Positions 13,081 to 26,532 of a stretch of DNA of 64,000 nt are shown here, piece by piece. Position 1 is the stretch's first letter, and each line of letters opens with the position of its first letter. Below the pieces are notes generated by a model. That model was not told where the DNA came from and ran no database searches. It saw nothing but the letters and a program-made list of their open reading frames with translations. The DNA lies in contig VWZX01007392.1 in the NCBI GenBank assembly GCA_013399015.1, positions 1,938,619 through 2,002,618 of the forward strand, written 5' to 3'. The stretch comes from Galbula dea. Taxonomy: Eukaryota > Chordata > Aves > Piciformes > Galbulidae. The position numbers and the translations under genes were made by a program.

Positions 13081-15186
13081 CTTTATCTAAGTCTGTATGG
13101 ATCTTGTTTCCTGCCACATGCCTTGCAAACGCAATGCCTTATAATAACGAAAATGAGGTGATAAAATATGAGAGGAACCATCAGCTTTGCTTAAAAAATG
13201 CAATGAGCAGTGACATTTGGTTTCAAATATATTGTATTGCCAGTCTGTGGCATACATAAATGTCTGAGAGAGAAGGAAAATTCATTAACAGCTTCACAGC
13301 TGGCACCTGTACTGTGCTGTCGTCACGGCTTTTCGCCAGGGATATTAAAACTTTTGCATCTCCCTTTCATTTCAACATGTGCCTGAATTTGTCTTCTGTA
13401 TTATCTGCTGACTTCAGAATGTGTCTGAAAAAAGAATGAAGGATGGGATATCGCTGTTCTTAATCATGTCCCATTTTCTAGCCCAATATTTCTGTATCAT
13501 CCTTGTGTAGATGTCATGTTAACAGGACAGTAGACAAGCAGGACAATCTTATTCTGGATCTCCCTGCACAGGCAGGGGAATGTTCCATCCCACTCCCACC
13601 TTATTACAGGTCTAACTCCAGAAAAGGTGATGAACTTTCCAAGTCTAGCTGTGGTAAGGCCTTGCCATGTGATTTCAATCAACCTTTTGATTTGGATTTT
13701 GCTACTTGTACTTTGTCCTGTACATTGATACTGTAAGTTCTTTAAGTTCTTTTTAGGGTCTGTGAGAGTGTCTATTGTAGTTGCCTATTGTCCGGTTAAA
13801 TACTGCTATGACATTGCTAATAATGTCACCCAAAAGACTCCAAAATCAGCATATCCTCCAAGCTAGGAATGAAAGTGGCTTGGACCACAACTTTTCATAA
13901 TGCTGTGGACTGCAAATTGAGGTTAAGTGAAGAAGAAAACTTCTTTCCCTTATCTTATGGCTCCTCAGAGGAGTCCAGACAAGCAGATGGTCTTTGCTCT
14001 CTGTGTGAGAACAGAAAGTGTGATTTACTGCCACTTCCATTAACTATTCCTAATGCAAAGAGGAAATGTTAGTAGTCTCACCTCCCTGAGGGAGAGGTGA
14101 TGCTTGACCTTCTGTTGAAGGAGGGAATGAAGGGGGAAAAATACTAAGAAAGGATGGTCTGCTGGGACACTGTCATTGGTAATATAGGTGACCTTTTTCC
14201 TGTGGTCAGCAGCTGGCATCATGAAGACAAATGACTTCAACCTGCAAGTTTAAAGATCTTCTTTGTACTGAGCAAGAAAATTTAAAATACCCTCCAGAAG
14301 TCAAACAGTATTTGCAACTTCAGTTAATGGTTTCCAATTCCTTTAGTAAAATAGTTGCTGTTCATGAAAATGCAAGGGACCTATCATAATCTGACACCCA
14401 GGGCTGGCTGCTGATGGATGTACTGTAGAGGATTTTAGTTTCAGGGTTACACCAAAATCCTCTGTCATTCTAGTAAGAATGAGAGCTACTGGGAGGATCC
14501 AGGCACTCCTGTCCATAGGGGTTACTGCCACTCAGAAAATGCAGATTTTTTTTCTGCTGAACTTAGGAGTTTCTTTAGGAAGGATAATAAGTGACAGTAC
14601 ACATGGTTCCACTTCATCTACACCCATGTTCACTTCTAGCACGATACACTCAGTAGTACCTTAAGGTCAACATAAAATAGAGTCTGCATAGTTGCCATGG
14701 CAATAGCTGCAATTCCTCCCTTGTTGTTCCAGGTGACCTGGGAGGGCAACTCTGGCAGGTACTTTCTAATTTACTGCTCAGGCTCATTTTCTGCCTATAG
14801 AGTTTATAGGGAAGGTCACTCTTCACATTTCATTTCTTTAACCTTGTCCTTATTCTTGTTATTGCTAAGCAAAAGTGGGAGCAAATGATCAGTGGTGTGT
14901 GAAGGGAAAGAAGAGCAAACAATTTTGAGTAGCTATGGACCTTCTCTTGTTTTAGATGTTGATATTGGGTGCTTGTTGGAACATGTCTAGAGAAACATGG
15001 GAAGTAGGACATACACTGCTCAAATGACATACCCACGGAGTACTCAACTCTGTTACAAACCAGAGAAGTCCCTAACATTAGCAGCTTAGCAGCTGGCTTT
15101 GATCCGTAAGGTGCAATATATCTGTTGGTACTTAAACTGTGGTGTGTGTAAGCTGTCACTGGGGTGGAGCAGATCACAGTGGTTGG

Positions 15187-15290
15187 TCACCAGATCCACC
15201 CTAGCTAAGACTGCCACTGCAGATGTACCCTGAAATGGATCACCAGATCCATCCTAGCTAAGGCTGCCCTTGCTGGTGTACCCTGAAATG
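15187..15290. repeat. Tandem duplication, two 51-bp units (period 53 bp)
   Basis: Unit 1 is 15187-15237 and unit 2 is 15240-15290. Both begin TCACCAGATCCA and end GTACCCTGAAATG. By direct comparison the units differ at about 6 of 51 positions (roughly 88% identical), with mismatches concentrated in the middle. I see no third copy on either side. It is a small minisatellite-like segmental duplication, not part of any mobile element I recognise. Confidence 0.9.
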
Positions 15291-18200
15291 TCTCTGCAGG
15301 GAGCTGAGTGCACTAAGCACAGATGTGCGTTATTCTCCTTGCAAATGGGACAAGTTGCAGTCTCAGGGTTCAGCTCTGGGCTGCTCAGAGATCACTGCAA
15401 TGTGGTAGAAGCTTTTCAAGTGAATGCTCAGCCTCTGCTGTCTCATACTGTGGGATAATGGTGTTGTAAATGCATCTCCAACCTCAGACTTACCTTGCTT
15501 ACTCCCTGTGGAGAGCATCCTGCTAAGTTCGCCAGTGTGAATCATGAGTAAGAACTACTGTAGCCAGGCTGGTCAGGTGAGATGACTGAGCTGCAGATTT
15601 CAAATTGTAATGTATACTAATCTGGGGGCTTGATGAGAAGTGCTGGACCTCTCTCAAGAGGAAGGAGTTAGGGTGGGGAATGAAAGCATTATTGTCATGC
15701 TTGGAACAGGCTGTGAAAGGGTTCAGGTGGGGCTTCATGTTAATTCACTCACCTCTGTACCCTCATACATGTTGTGTTCAGCCCTACACACTTCTGCATT
15801 CCTGGGTTTATTAGAATCATTTGTCTTAATAATCAAATACTTTCCTAAGCTGAAGGAGCTAACTTTACATTGAGGACAGGGTTTTCCTTTCTTAGTTTTT
15901 AGAATAACAGGGAATACCTTGAGAGTCACAGAGCTGATATTTAGCTGATCTTGAGTACTAAGACTAAGGATGCCTCCAGTGCTGGGGGCAATCTGTGGCA
16001 TTGCAAGACCCACAGTGGGAGATGGATTTAGTTCTCAGGTTTGAGGTGAGACACAGAGGACTTGATGATGACAGCACAATATACATGGGAAAGAAACCTT
16101 AGTGCTTTAACTTCAAGGGCTTTTATAGGACATGACAGAGCCTCAACAGAACAGACTAGTTGGCCACAATGAGGAGGATGTGCTCTCCAGTTCAGGGACT
16201 GCTCAGGAGTACTCACCATCTCTATACTTAGCAAGTATTTCATTTAGGAAACAACCTAAAACTGAAATGCAGGCAAAGTTTGACTGTGTTAGTCTTCATT
16301 GCTGAATTGCTGAATTATTTCCCCCAGCCCAGTGAATTATTTTTCTTATAGTAAAACAACTGATCAATCTTCAATACATCACTTGAAAGGTCTTAGGCTG
16401 CATGCCAGGATTTTGGAGGTCATAGGGAGTTCTAAGATGGGGATGGACTCCGGGCTGCAGCCTGCAGATATTTATGTGTATGTACACACATTATTTCAGA
16501 AAGAGCAAGAACAGTATGCCTAGACCAAAATTTACCTTTGACAAGTTCTAAACCCACTTTCAAACTGGCAACATCATTTAAAAGGCCTTGCAGTTCCAGG
16601 GATGAATCCAGCAAACTTCCTCCCTTCCCTCTTTCCCTGTGTTTCTCACATCTCACCTTGACTGCAGGTGGCTGGATGTGACTGTGCTGGGAGGAAGGGG
16701 ACAGCAAGGGAACTGCTGGCAGGTGGAGGGCAGCAGCCCTGGAGCTTCTCATCAGCAGTCCCCAGCTAAGAGGACTGGGATCAGCTGCAAGAACCCCAGT
16801 CCCTGTGCCAATAAGGGATGCTGGGGACACGAAGCTGCAGGGTGTCCCTTTTCGAGTATCGCCTTCCAACCTCTCTGCCATAAGCTGCAGCTACCTGCAC
16901 TGCTCGGTGTTCACCAGCTTTCTCCCAGTGAGCACTTGTGCTTCAGTGATGAGACAACCAGTTTCTGTAGAAACCTGTGAAGTAACTTGAGGGACTGATT
17001 GCATTGAAGCATTTCCTGGTGCTGCAAAAAGTCGGAGAGCCTTCCTTTTCCTGTCCGATTTCTACTGTGAATGGGTTTTGAAGACAAAAGCTGTAAGTCA
17101 GCCCTTTTTTTTTCCTCTTTAGTATATGAAGATCTATGCTGTGTGCAAGAGTCCAGTCTGTGCAGGATCCATTCCAGTGAAGGGAACTTGGCACAGGTAC
17201 TGCAGCATCATCCCAGTTCTGCAGTAGACGGTGCTGTAAGAAAATGAAATTCATTGTCTGTTCCCAGCAGGAGCCTGTACATCCATCTGCTACCTATCAT
17301 TGTCTGTCTGTCCTAGAAACTTAAACAGCCACCTTCCTCTGTGCCTGTCACAAAAAGGCAGTAAAAATAGTAGCCTTTGACATGTCCAGCCCTTTTCTGT
17401 CTCTTTTTTTTCTCGGCATTGTTAAAAACAGGGCTTTTCTGGTGGGGAGAAACAAAAATAGACAGAAGCTGATTCTAAATGATGCTTTTCAGGGCAAAGG
17501 TTTTTCAACAGGGGAAAGCCATCCAGAGGAACTGGTGTTCTCTGGGGGGCCAGTCTCTACCTAGCTCTCTGCCTGGATAACCCTTTCCCCTCTGCTCCTA
17601 CAAGTTTCACTGCGGGCCTTGGGATCTGCACTGTCCGAGGGCAGCAGAGCCGTTGTGATTGCACAGTATGTTTTTCACAGGGGGAAAAGCAGTGTTGGCA
17701 TAGACATGGCTTGATCTGTGGACTTTTTGGAAAATGAGAACCTCCAGTTCAGAGTTGTGGCAGGGAAAGGACCCTATTCCCAGCTCTGGTGTGCTCAGGA
17801 CTGCCCCATTCAGGGAGTAGGCAGACAGCTATGCTTCTCACCAACTGATGTCCATGTGTCACCTTTACTTTGGGTTGCAACTACTGCCTGTAAGAGATGG
17901 CTGCAAGGGACAACCAGCAGTTATAGCCCTGGTGGGAAAAGGGATGTTCAGCTACCATTACCCATTCATGCCTGCACCCCTTATGCCAAGACATGTCAGA
18001 GATGAAACTACAATTTAACTTTATGCTTCCCATGGCAAGTACCATCTCCCGCTTCACTGCTTGCTGGACTGGAGCTGCAGTGTTGCAGTTGGGAGCACCA
18101 GGGAGACCAGGGAATAAAAAAGAAGTGGAAGACCACATCTTAAAAGTAGGAGAAAGCAAATAATCCCTTTAGCATGCCTCAGTCTCTATGGTGAATCCTT

Positions 18201-20458
18201 TCCTGGGAATGAATGTTTCTTAGATATGCATCTAAGAGGACAGGTAGAGGATAGGAAGATGGGGGTGAAAAAGCCCAAGTCAGAATTCAAGGCTTTCTGC
18301 TCACTGCCATCAGCAGGGAGTCCTGCTGGACTCCAGTGCTTCTTGGTACTTTGACCTGTGTGGGCTTTGAGCCTCATAGGGAAAAAAGAGAAACTGCTTT
18401 GGATGTGTCTCTGGAATATGAGTTACTCTTCAAGGCCATGACTTCAGCCTCACAGGGGTTCAACCTTAGCAGCTATTCTTTATCCAAAAGCTAATTCTCT
18501 GGGTTGTTATGACATTTTAGAAGTGGTTGTGTCACTTGAAAGTGAGGTTTGTTGCTGAATTTCATAGGCACAGTGCTGGCAGCTTGCTCTTGTTCACTCC
18601 TAGCAGAGGCATACAGGGAGGCAGAGACTGTAGGGTTCCCCCTGGGAGGTGACAGATGAGCCCTTTGCTCAGTGTGTCACCTGAGCTTTTTTTCTGAAAC
18701 CTTGAAGGCAGCACATTGGCAAAAAAACTTGCTAAAAATGTGGCATCAAAGAAGAGCTGCAACTTCATAGGGAGGCTGATGGTAAAGATGTCCCTTGGGT
18801 TTGATCAGTGTGGTCTTGGAGCTTAAGACACAGAAAGAGACTACTCCTGGGTTTACATCCTGTAAACTCCTGGCTCCCTGTAGGCCTCATAAGAGACATT
18901 TAGTCTCTTTTTATCACTTAAAAATAACATGTGAATTATAAGAGTGATAGAAGATCTAGGATAAATTACCATGTTGGCTAATAAGTAAACAGTTAATCTA
19001 GGAAATGGAAGATTGAAGAGGTTAGAGAGACTTGGTCTGGCAGTGCATATATATGATAAATACTGGCCAAATATTAAAAAATTTCCTGGCCCAAGAAGCT
19101 TATTAAATTTAGAAACATCAGTACAAGAGGCTTGGTTCCTTTGTGAGTTAGCTAATCCTTAGGGTTGCAACAGATAACTTCACTTAGACTCTCTGAGGAA
19201 TAGCTCATCACTAAATAGGCTTGCACCTTGGCTTTGCCTCCAGTTTTCAAATGGCTTTTGTAAACCAGAAAGGTCTTGAGGAATTGCTCACCACTAACAG
19301 CTGCAGGCAGGCACAATAGAACACCTCATGGTAGGTCAGGTCATAGTGAAGTTGTACTTCTGCAGCTGGAGGCCCTTCTGGGCATTGCTTTACATGCTGG
19401 AGAAAAAGCTTCATACTGAGCTTAGCTACCTTTGATGTCTGGAAGCCAAAAAACCTCACCGGCTTTGCTGTCTCAGCTTTCATTGCTCAAGTAAAGTGTG
19501 ACTTCCTGCACAAGTCCTAGCTTTATTTGCTTCTTACCTTTGGAAGATGCAGTTCCCTCCATGACAGATTCTGCTTTAGGTGAGATCTTGGCCAAAGCTT
19601 GAACACCTTTTGCAAGACCCAGCCATTCTTCATGAGATTCTTTCTCCAGGTTCAATTCCTAGGCTACCAAATGTGTTTCAGTAAGCCTCTCTATAGCAAC
19701 CATTGAAAATGTAGAAAATCTCTGTTATTAGGATCCACAAGACATTGTATACCTTGGAATGAATACAGATTTCACTTGTTTAAGCACTAAGACAAAAGCT
19801 TTGCAAGGATCAGTCACTTCACTGCCAAACGAAAACTGCTTGAAAAATACATTAAGGACATTTGAAGAGTTTTGGTAATAAAATAAAACATTTAATAAAG
19901 AATACTTTTCAGTTCTGTAATGTCTTTCAGCAGTGGAGATTTACTGTCAGGGTGCTGCCTGGATATTGCAAAGAAGGGTTTACTAGAAACACAATAGATA
20001 ATAAATTCAAAAGATTAAATCTCATCCCCGTGTATATGTGTTAGTAAAAGATCCCCATAATACTCTTGAAATACAGGAAGTATTAAAAGATAATAGTGAA
20101 GGTATGCAGTGGAAATAAAATGTGAGTGACTAAACCAATCAGTGGATTAATGCAGGAGCAGCATGAACAGAGCCCTTTTGGCAGCCCACGCAAATCCCAG
20201 CAGAGCTCACTGTGGTGTATAAAGAATAAAAGTGACCTTGATATGGAGGGCTGCAAAATGTCTGAATGCATGTCCCTAAAATACTGTGAATCAAATCAAT
20301 TCTGTCATTAATAAATGACCCATATTTTCATTCTGATGAACCCAGCTCATCTTCTGGGAACCAACTGACCAAGGGGCAGTGTGGTTTCCAGAACAGAAGG
20401 GCGACACTGGTACTGCATTGTATTAGTGCCTGTTCTCTTGACATGCAGAGAGTAGGGG

Positions 20459-20616
20459 TAGGAGGTGGTGGAGTCACCATCCCTGGAGGTTTTTAAGAAG
20501 AGGATAGATGTGTTTCTTCAGGGGATGATTTAGGGGTAAGAGTAGTGTAGGGCTGTGGGTTGGACTAGATGATCTTGAGGGTCCTTTCCAACCGTAACGA
20601 TTCTGTGATTCTGTAA
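20459..20616 (+). mobile_element. CR1 LINE, very short 3' end
   Basis: This is the last 160 bp of a CR1 copy on the plus strand. It has the GGTGGTGGAGTCACCATCCC block (end of the ORF2 region), the GGTTGGACTAGATGATCTTG block and the closing CCTTTCCAACC followed by GATTCTGTGATTCTGTA, the octamer-type tail. It is severely 5'-truncated with no coding capacity. The clean end at the octamers marks the 3' insertion boundary. Confidence 0.93.
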
Positions 20617-21947
20617 TATTAATCATTATGGAGAATCTAACAAGTTTAGATACCTTAGTACCTGTAGATATCTAACTCAAATGTATTGCCCAAAATAATT
20701 GCTAGAGAATAGAAAAGTTCATGCTTTGGCTTCTACCAGCCTTTAACCCTTTCTTTTTGATTTCTCACTTAGTAAGTCAGCTGGAGATTATTCTGCTTGT
20801 TTCTAACAGACATGCTTTCTTAGCAGCCTGTTCTTCTGGACCTTTCAGGAAATTCAGGAAATGCTTCTGTTTGTAACAATGTAGTATGTAGAATTGGAAT
20901 GAGTGTTTTTCTAAATTAATCCTTGAAATGACTGCTGGGTTCTTCTTCATTTTCTTTTCTGTCCTTTTGGATAGATAGTGTCTCAAGATGGTCATGTGCA
21001 CATATAGATACAGATTCACAGACACATGTATAAAATCCAATCTGGACAAATGCAAGTTTTAAAAATATCAAGTCTGTTACTCAGAGATCATAAGAGGATT
21101 GAAATGATAAGGCTTTCTTAAACATCTGTTATTTTGAGTTGAATGTATCTTTGCTTCAGGATGCTCTGTGCAACCAGGGAGATGAGAAAAGTACTTCAAG
21201 AAAATGAAAGGAAGACATTTTTAAACAGGATAATTCTAGTAGCTGGGGCTGTAAGTGGCATATTAATAAGTCTTGGAACTTATACTGATCTGGCAAGTTT
21301 GGCAACAATGAATATGAAATAGGTTTTCAGAGAACAGTGGTGTGAATGTGGTTACCTGTTGTGCAGCAGTATGTCTGTATGGCCCCAAGCTGAATGTATT
21401 TCTTATGTCTTTGTCTTATTCTGTTTGTTACCTCCTAGTTCTTCTGCAGTCAAACAGATGAAAGGCACTAAGTTTTCTGATTTTGAGAGACACATCTGCA
21501 AGGATAGTTCACTGATGAACAAACCAGGATAGTCTGGAAGGAAACAAAACCAGAGCACTGGTATTTCACTGGGGTCTGTCTGCAGACACTATGTGTTATA
21601 TCAGCAATTTGGGGGAACATAGATCTAGGAAACTCTGACAAATAGAGGTCATAGGACAGGAGGAGAGGGATATGGTTTCAAAGCAAGGGTGTCTGGGGTT
21701 AATATCAGAGGTTGTCCAATACTGGGAAAATCTAATTAAACATGTAGAGAGAAATGCTGAGATTTGGCATTTAGGAGGTGTTTACTTTATGGCTGAGTGG
21801 CAGGAGAGTATCCCTGTGCTCTGTGGGATGCTCACATCAACCCAGACAGCATCCCCACTGAAGCAAGAAAACCAGATTACTGAGTGGTAATTCATGTGAT
21901 CCATGAATGGTGTCCTACCTTGAGTCAGGGCTGGCTTTTATGGTTTT

Positions 21948-22045
21948 TCTGGTTAGTTGTTTTTTTTGTTGCTGGTTGGTTGGTTTGGGGGTTTGTTTGT
22001 TTTGTTTGTGGTTTTGTTTTGTTGGGGTTATTTTTGTGTGTGTCA
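21948..22045. repeat. T/G-rich low-complexity tract
   Basis: Roughly 100 bp almost wholly of T and G on the plus strand, built from TTTG, TTGG and GGTT words with one GGGGG run and a short GTGTGTG at the end. The open frames at 21884-22132 and 21907-22095, rich in Phe, Val, Cys and Gly, are by-products of this composition and should not be read as membrane proteins. Confidence 0.85.
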
Positions 22046-25000
22046 GGCAGTGGGGAATCGTGTTTACAACCTCCAAGTATGTTGGAGTTTTCTGAAGGGT
22101 TCTATGTGAACTGCAGGAGGCTAATGAGCTAGGAAAAAGTAAGCTTAAGCCACTGGTGAATTGGAGGAATCAGGGGCTGTCTTAAGTCATCCAGTCATAT
22201 TCCTGCAAAGCAGGAAGAGCAGTCTCCAGAAAGTCTGCCTGAGAGAACAGTCTGGGGCTGTACAGGACACCAGTGCTTCCCAAGGAGGGAAAAGAGACCC
22301 GTGTTCCTACCACCACGAAGGTGGCACCTTGGGCTCACAGTCCATGCCAAAGGCTCTGTGGGTGACTTGATGGCCATGCCAGACCCACACAGACTCTGCT
22401 CATTCAGCACTGCTTGTTTGGAAGGTTCCTGCAGAGCCAGAGTGCAATGGTGCTGAAAGCACCAGCTCGCTATGAATATATAAGTAGCTCAGCACATTCA
22501 ATTAGCAGAAAATTTGGTTTGTCTCATTGCTGAACAATAGCAATGTGGAGAAATTTAATTTTATGGTGGCTGAGAACCTTTATGTGCAATGGCAAACTAA
22601 GGAAACTCCAGCAGTACAGCTATCTGTCATGGAGCTATTTTACAGGTCCTTCTCCTATATAAATGACACAGTGAAAAATTCCCTTATTAGTTTAGATGTC
22701 AACGGTTCTCTTTCACAAACAGTAATGGATTGAAATTAGTTGTACAGTCCTTGCACTGCCTGGTCATGATGGAAGGTCTCCCTCTCAATTAAAAGTAGGT
22801 AATTTCATAAAAAGCCACATCTGCATGTCAGGATTATCAGCCACTCTCTGCCCCAGAGAGTTCCTAGCAGACAGAAGGATGCAAGTTGCATCTAGCTGGA
22901 TGGTTTATTCTCCTCTCTCTGTTTCCAAGATATTGACTGGGAGAGGTTCAATTTCAGTGAAAGGAATATGAAGTAAAAGGCCTCAGGTAGGTGGGGATGG
23001 CTGAAGGAGCTGAAGGTGCAGCAAAATTTTGTCATTTCTCTCAGCTGGTTCAGGTGTTCTGTTTCTGGAAAGTTCTTCCTTCAGCACTATAATTCTGAAG
23101 GAAAATAAACCTTTTTGCTTCAGGGCTTCAGCAAGCCACATAGTAGGTATGAAGAAGACCCTTCCTTTACAGATCATTCCATTAATGTCTCCTGAAGTGT
23201 CTTCTGAAGTTACTGGTACTGACTACCTTCCTCAACACTTTTATTGGTTGTTGTTAAAGACTGGATAACGTTTTGTGGTTTCCTTTTTCAATAATGTTAT
23301 GGCAGTTGTGGTGCAACAGTGCAGGGGGAGCAATGAGGAGACAAGAAGATTTTCACAGTACTTTGTAAGTTGTTTTTGCAAGTAAGAGGTATTACCTAGA
23401 TACCAGCATCTAAAAGGACAAATGGTTTCATTTACTGTCTACAGAAACAGCTCTGGTCAATGCTAATGGGTTCTTCTTCCTAGAAACCTTACCCTAAAGA
23501 TGAGGCCATGAACATCAGTCCAGCCTCCATAGTTGGGATCTGAAGTCTGCTATGTAGGTCATAAGTTTTGGCTTTTGTTCTTATCCTCAACAGACTAGCC
23601 TCAAAGTTTGTCCTCAGAAGCTGTTGCAGATCTCAGCTTCCCTTGATGCAGCAGTCGTGCAGAGCTGATGTCCATCCACAACTGGAGAAAGGGACAGAGG
23701 ATCAGAGGGCTGTGCCCTGGAGGTGACATTTGCAGGAGAGGGGAAAGGCATCAGAAAAGCTCTGTGGGGAGTGTCTGTGTAGCTGGAGTTTGTTCTCACT
23801 CTGATATCCAGCATTTAAAAACACTATTCCAAAGACAGCTTGTACAGAAATACAACCAAGAAAAACCTGGCTCGAGCTTAAACTTTTCTAAAAAAGAGGT
23901 CAGAGTTTGTGTTCTCAGAGTTGAAATGGGAAAGAGATTTTTTGAGAACAAAAACATCACTAACTGAGCAGATGTAATATTTAGTGACTTGAAGCTGAAG
24001 ACATAAATTCCTGTTTAAATGAGAAATATAAGCTCAGCAGGGAAAATAATTCAAAATATATCTGACGATGAGGGGACTTGAAAGTTTTACATGAGCTCAG
24101 TTATGAGACACTGACTGTTCATGGGTATTATGAGTGATTTTCCCTTTTTGTTGGGTTTCAGGTTGGGGGAAATGACCACTACAGCTGCTTCTGACCTGGT
24201 AGTCTTGTGCTGGTATTTTTTATAGTGCAATGACTCTGCGAAGAGATCTTTGACTCTCCATGCCAAGCAGGGACTGTACTTTAAATATGCACTAAAGAAC
24301 AATGAAGGTGCCTTGTTGGCAGTGCCTGATATATTAGTCTGTGATAGGGGATGCAAATCCCTTAAATTATTTAGATTAAAAGGGATGTATAGTTTGTCTG
24401 AATGTCAGATCATCTGGGTGAGAGCAACTGATTTATTTTTTAAAAAGGCAGCACTTGGTGTGTCTGGAGGGAATACTGATTAAGGAAAATGTTGGCAATG
24501 AGATACAAGACAAGACAGAATGGGAGATGACCAACAGATTAACATATATTAATTTTGAAAGGGAACAAACAATGTGTTTCAAATAATGATCAAGGCTGGA
24601 GGAAACCAGGGAAAGCTTTCAGAGCTGTTAGATGTGTCATATGTCTCTCAAACACACTGGGCTTTTCCTTCAGAGATGAGACACCTTTGAGTGAAGAATG
24701 GGGAAGCTCCCAGAGTTGTGAGGGCTCTTTGAGAAGTAGCCCCAAGAACCTTCTCAAGCTAGATTTGAGTGCTTGTGGGAAGACCCATTCTTGAGAAGCA
24801 AGATGTGATTAAGTGTGGGGTTAGGCTGTGAGGGAATAATGCAAGAGAGAGGAAAACATATACCATGGCATTTTGGAGAAACTGGGCCAGTCTGTGAATC
24901 TAACTTACATGACCCCACTAACTAACTCTGAGGACCTCAAAAGTCATCCTGCATTTATCCTTCCCAGAGCTTCCTGGAAATGCTAGAAAGTGGTTTTATC

Positions 25001-26504
25001 CTGGGGACTTAGGTGGGGAACTGTGATAGAAAGTGGCTTGCTCAATGTTGTCCAGCTGATGGGTTTCTGAGCTGTGAGTTAGAACTCAGATAATTCAACT
25101 AGACCAGTGACACTGGTGCTATTGAGTTCTGAGAAATGGGAAATTCTACTAGTTTTAGGTGTGCTTTGTGTACCTTTTGGACATCACTGGTTCATTGCTT
25201 TTCTCCTAACAGGGTCATATGGTTCATCAGTGAAAAGAAAGATGGGAGAACAGACTTCATATGTTTGTTCATGTTTTCTTTCTAATATTTCATGGTCTCT
25301 GAAATGTTACAGTTCTAAGGGGGAATTTTCTTGACAGTTTGGTGTAAATCTCTATTTTCAAGCTATCTTACAATGGTCAAAATCAGCACCTTTTAAATAG
25401 TTGAAATTAAAAATTTTAGTGGAGGAGGGACATTTTCCTTCTGGAATTCCCTGTTTAATTCCCTTTTGAGCCAGTTTTAGGCATTTCTAAATTTTCACTG
25501 CATGGAAGCCATACAAAAAACCCCCAAAATAGTGCTATGTGGATATTGCTCCAGGGAAATAACCTTTTCCTCTCTGGGGATTCTTTACAATGATGTCCTG
25601 AGGGTGCCAAGGAAATCCTGACCCCTCAGTTTCCTGCAGAAGTAACTGCAAGACCAAGACATTAGTCTTAATTGGCACAAGTTTGATCTCTGTTGCCTCT
25701 TCTGTGGGTTTGTGGTGGTGCAAAATTCTACAATCCTGTGTATCATTTACACAGTTTTGCAGTAAGGATATAATTTACTAAGCCTACTCCCTCTGCAGAG
25801 CAGCACCTGTTCCTACATGCCAGGAAAGAGTAATCTTTATGTGAATTACTTTGGAGGTTTTCAAGCTGTGGACCATGGAACCCTGTGGATCTAAGGATTA
25901 GGTTTTACAAGCCCATGGAAAATAATTTGGAAAAACAAAAGCTTCCCATCTGTAGACTGAAATTTGTGGCCCCAGGGGGGCACACTTCCATCTGAACATT
26001 TTTAGGAGTTTACAGATGTAAATGATTTGGATACTTCTCATGCAGAGTGATCAAAATGAAGTTCAGAAAAGTTGTTTTAGAATTGCAGGAGACTTGCTAA
26101 AAACCTCTCAACACTAAGATCTGAAAAATTCTGGTTTATATGTTTGGTAGAGCCAGGTTGAGTGTTGTGGTGGTTTAATGAATAAGCAAAAGTGTAGATA
26201 TAGTTGCATTTTTCTCCTAAAAATAGTCCCCTAGCCTCTTTTCAAGAAATTTAATAACAATCTCCTGATATCAGGAATAATGGATGAAGAGAACAAGGCC
26301 TGGTTGCCCAGAATTTGTGGTGAGTTCTAAATACCTTCTGTTAAAAAACCCAAACAATTGGCTTCAAAGAAAGAAAATTGGCAACACTTTGCTGCCACTG
26401 AACATCACTCACTTAATTGGGTTACAGGTTAGAGTGAAAATGCTGCTGTAAATAAAGTCAGATAAGAGATTCCTCATTCATATGTCAGGGACTGGACCTA
26501 ATCT

Positions 26505-26532
26505 AAATAAATAAAATAAAATAAAATAAAAT
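26505..26532. repeat. (ATAAA)n microsatellite
   Basis: AAATAAATAAA followed by consecutive ATAAA pentamers, ending before ATGATGAT. It is a short A-rich simple repeat. A-rich pentamers of this kind often start from a poly-A tail, but no retroelement body adjoins it. Confidence 0.85.

Larger units (their letters stand above)
11101..20458. other. Unique-looking non-coding DNA, no gene recognised
   Basis: More than 9 kb without a recognisable exon. The longest open frame is about 149 codons on minus at 16432-16881, overlapped by 113 codons on plus at 16639-16980. Both lie in the GC-richer stretch, where stop codons are rarer by composition, and neither resembles a known protein. The stretch contains a T-rich run near 11.36 kb, an AT-rich patch at 13.0 kb, a 53-bp-period duplication at 15.2 kb and a modest CpG and GC enrichment at about 16.6-17.7 kb. 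Confidence 0.7.

Noticed and set aside
14079..14101. Imperfect inverted repeat around TCACCTC and GAGGTGA
   Set aside because: Only 7 bp of outer stem and an imperfect centre; within chance expectation.
16432..16881. 149-codon open frame on minus
   Set aside because: Lies in the GC-richer stretch where stops are rarer and overlaps another long frame on the opposite strand; no family resemblance.
21884..22132. Hydrophobic Phe/Val/Cys/Gly-rich frame resembling a membrane segment
   Set aside because: Translation of a T/G tract; hydrophobicity is a compositional by-product.
26160..26185. TGTTGTGGTGGTTTAATG, at first sight like the start of a bird retroviral LTR
   Set aside because: No matching LTR body, poly-A signal arrangement, primer-binding site or second LTR follows.
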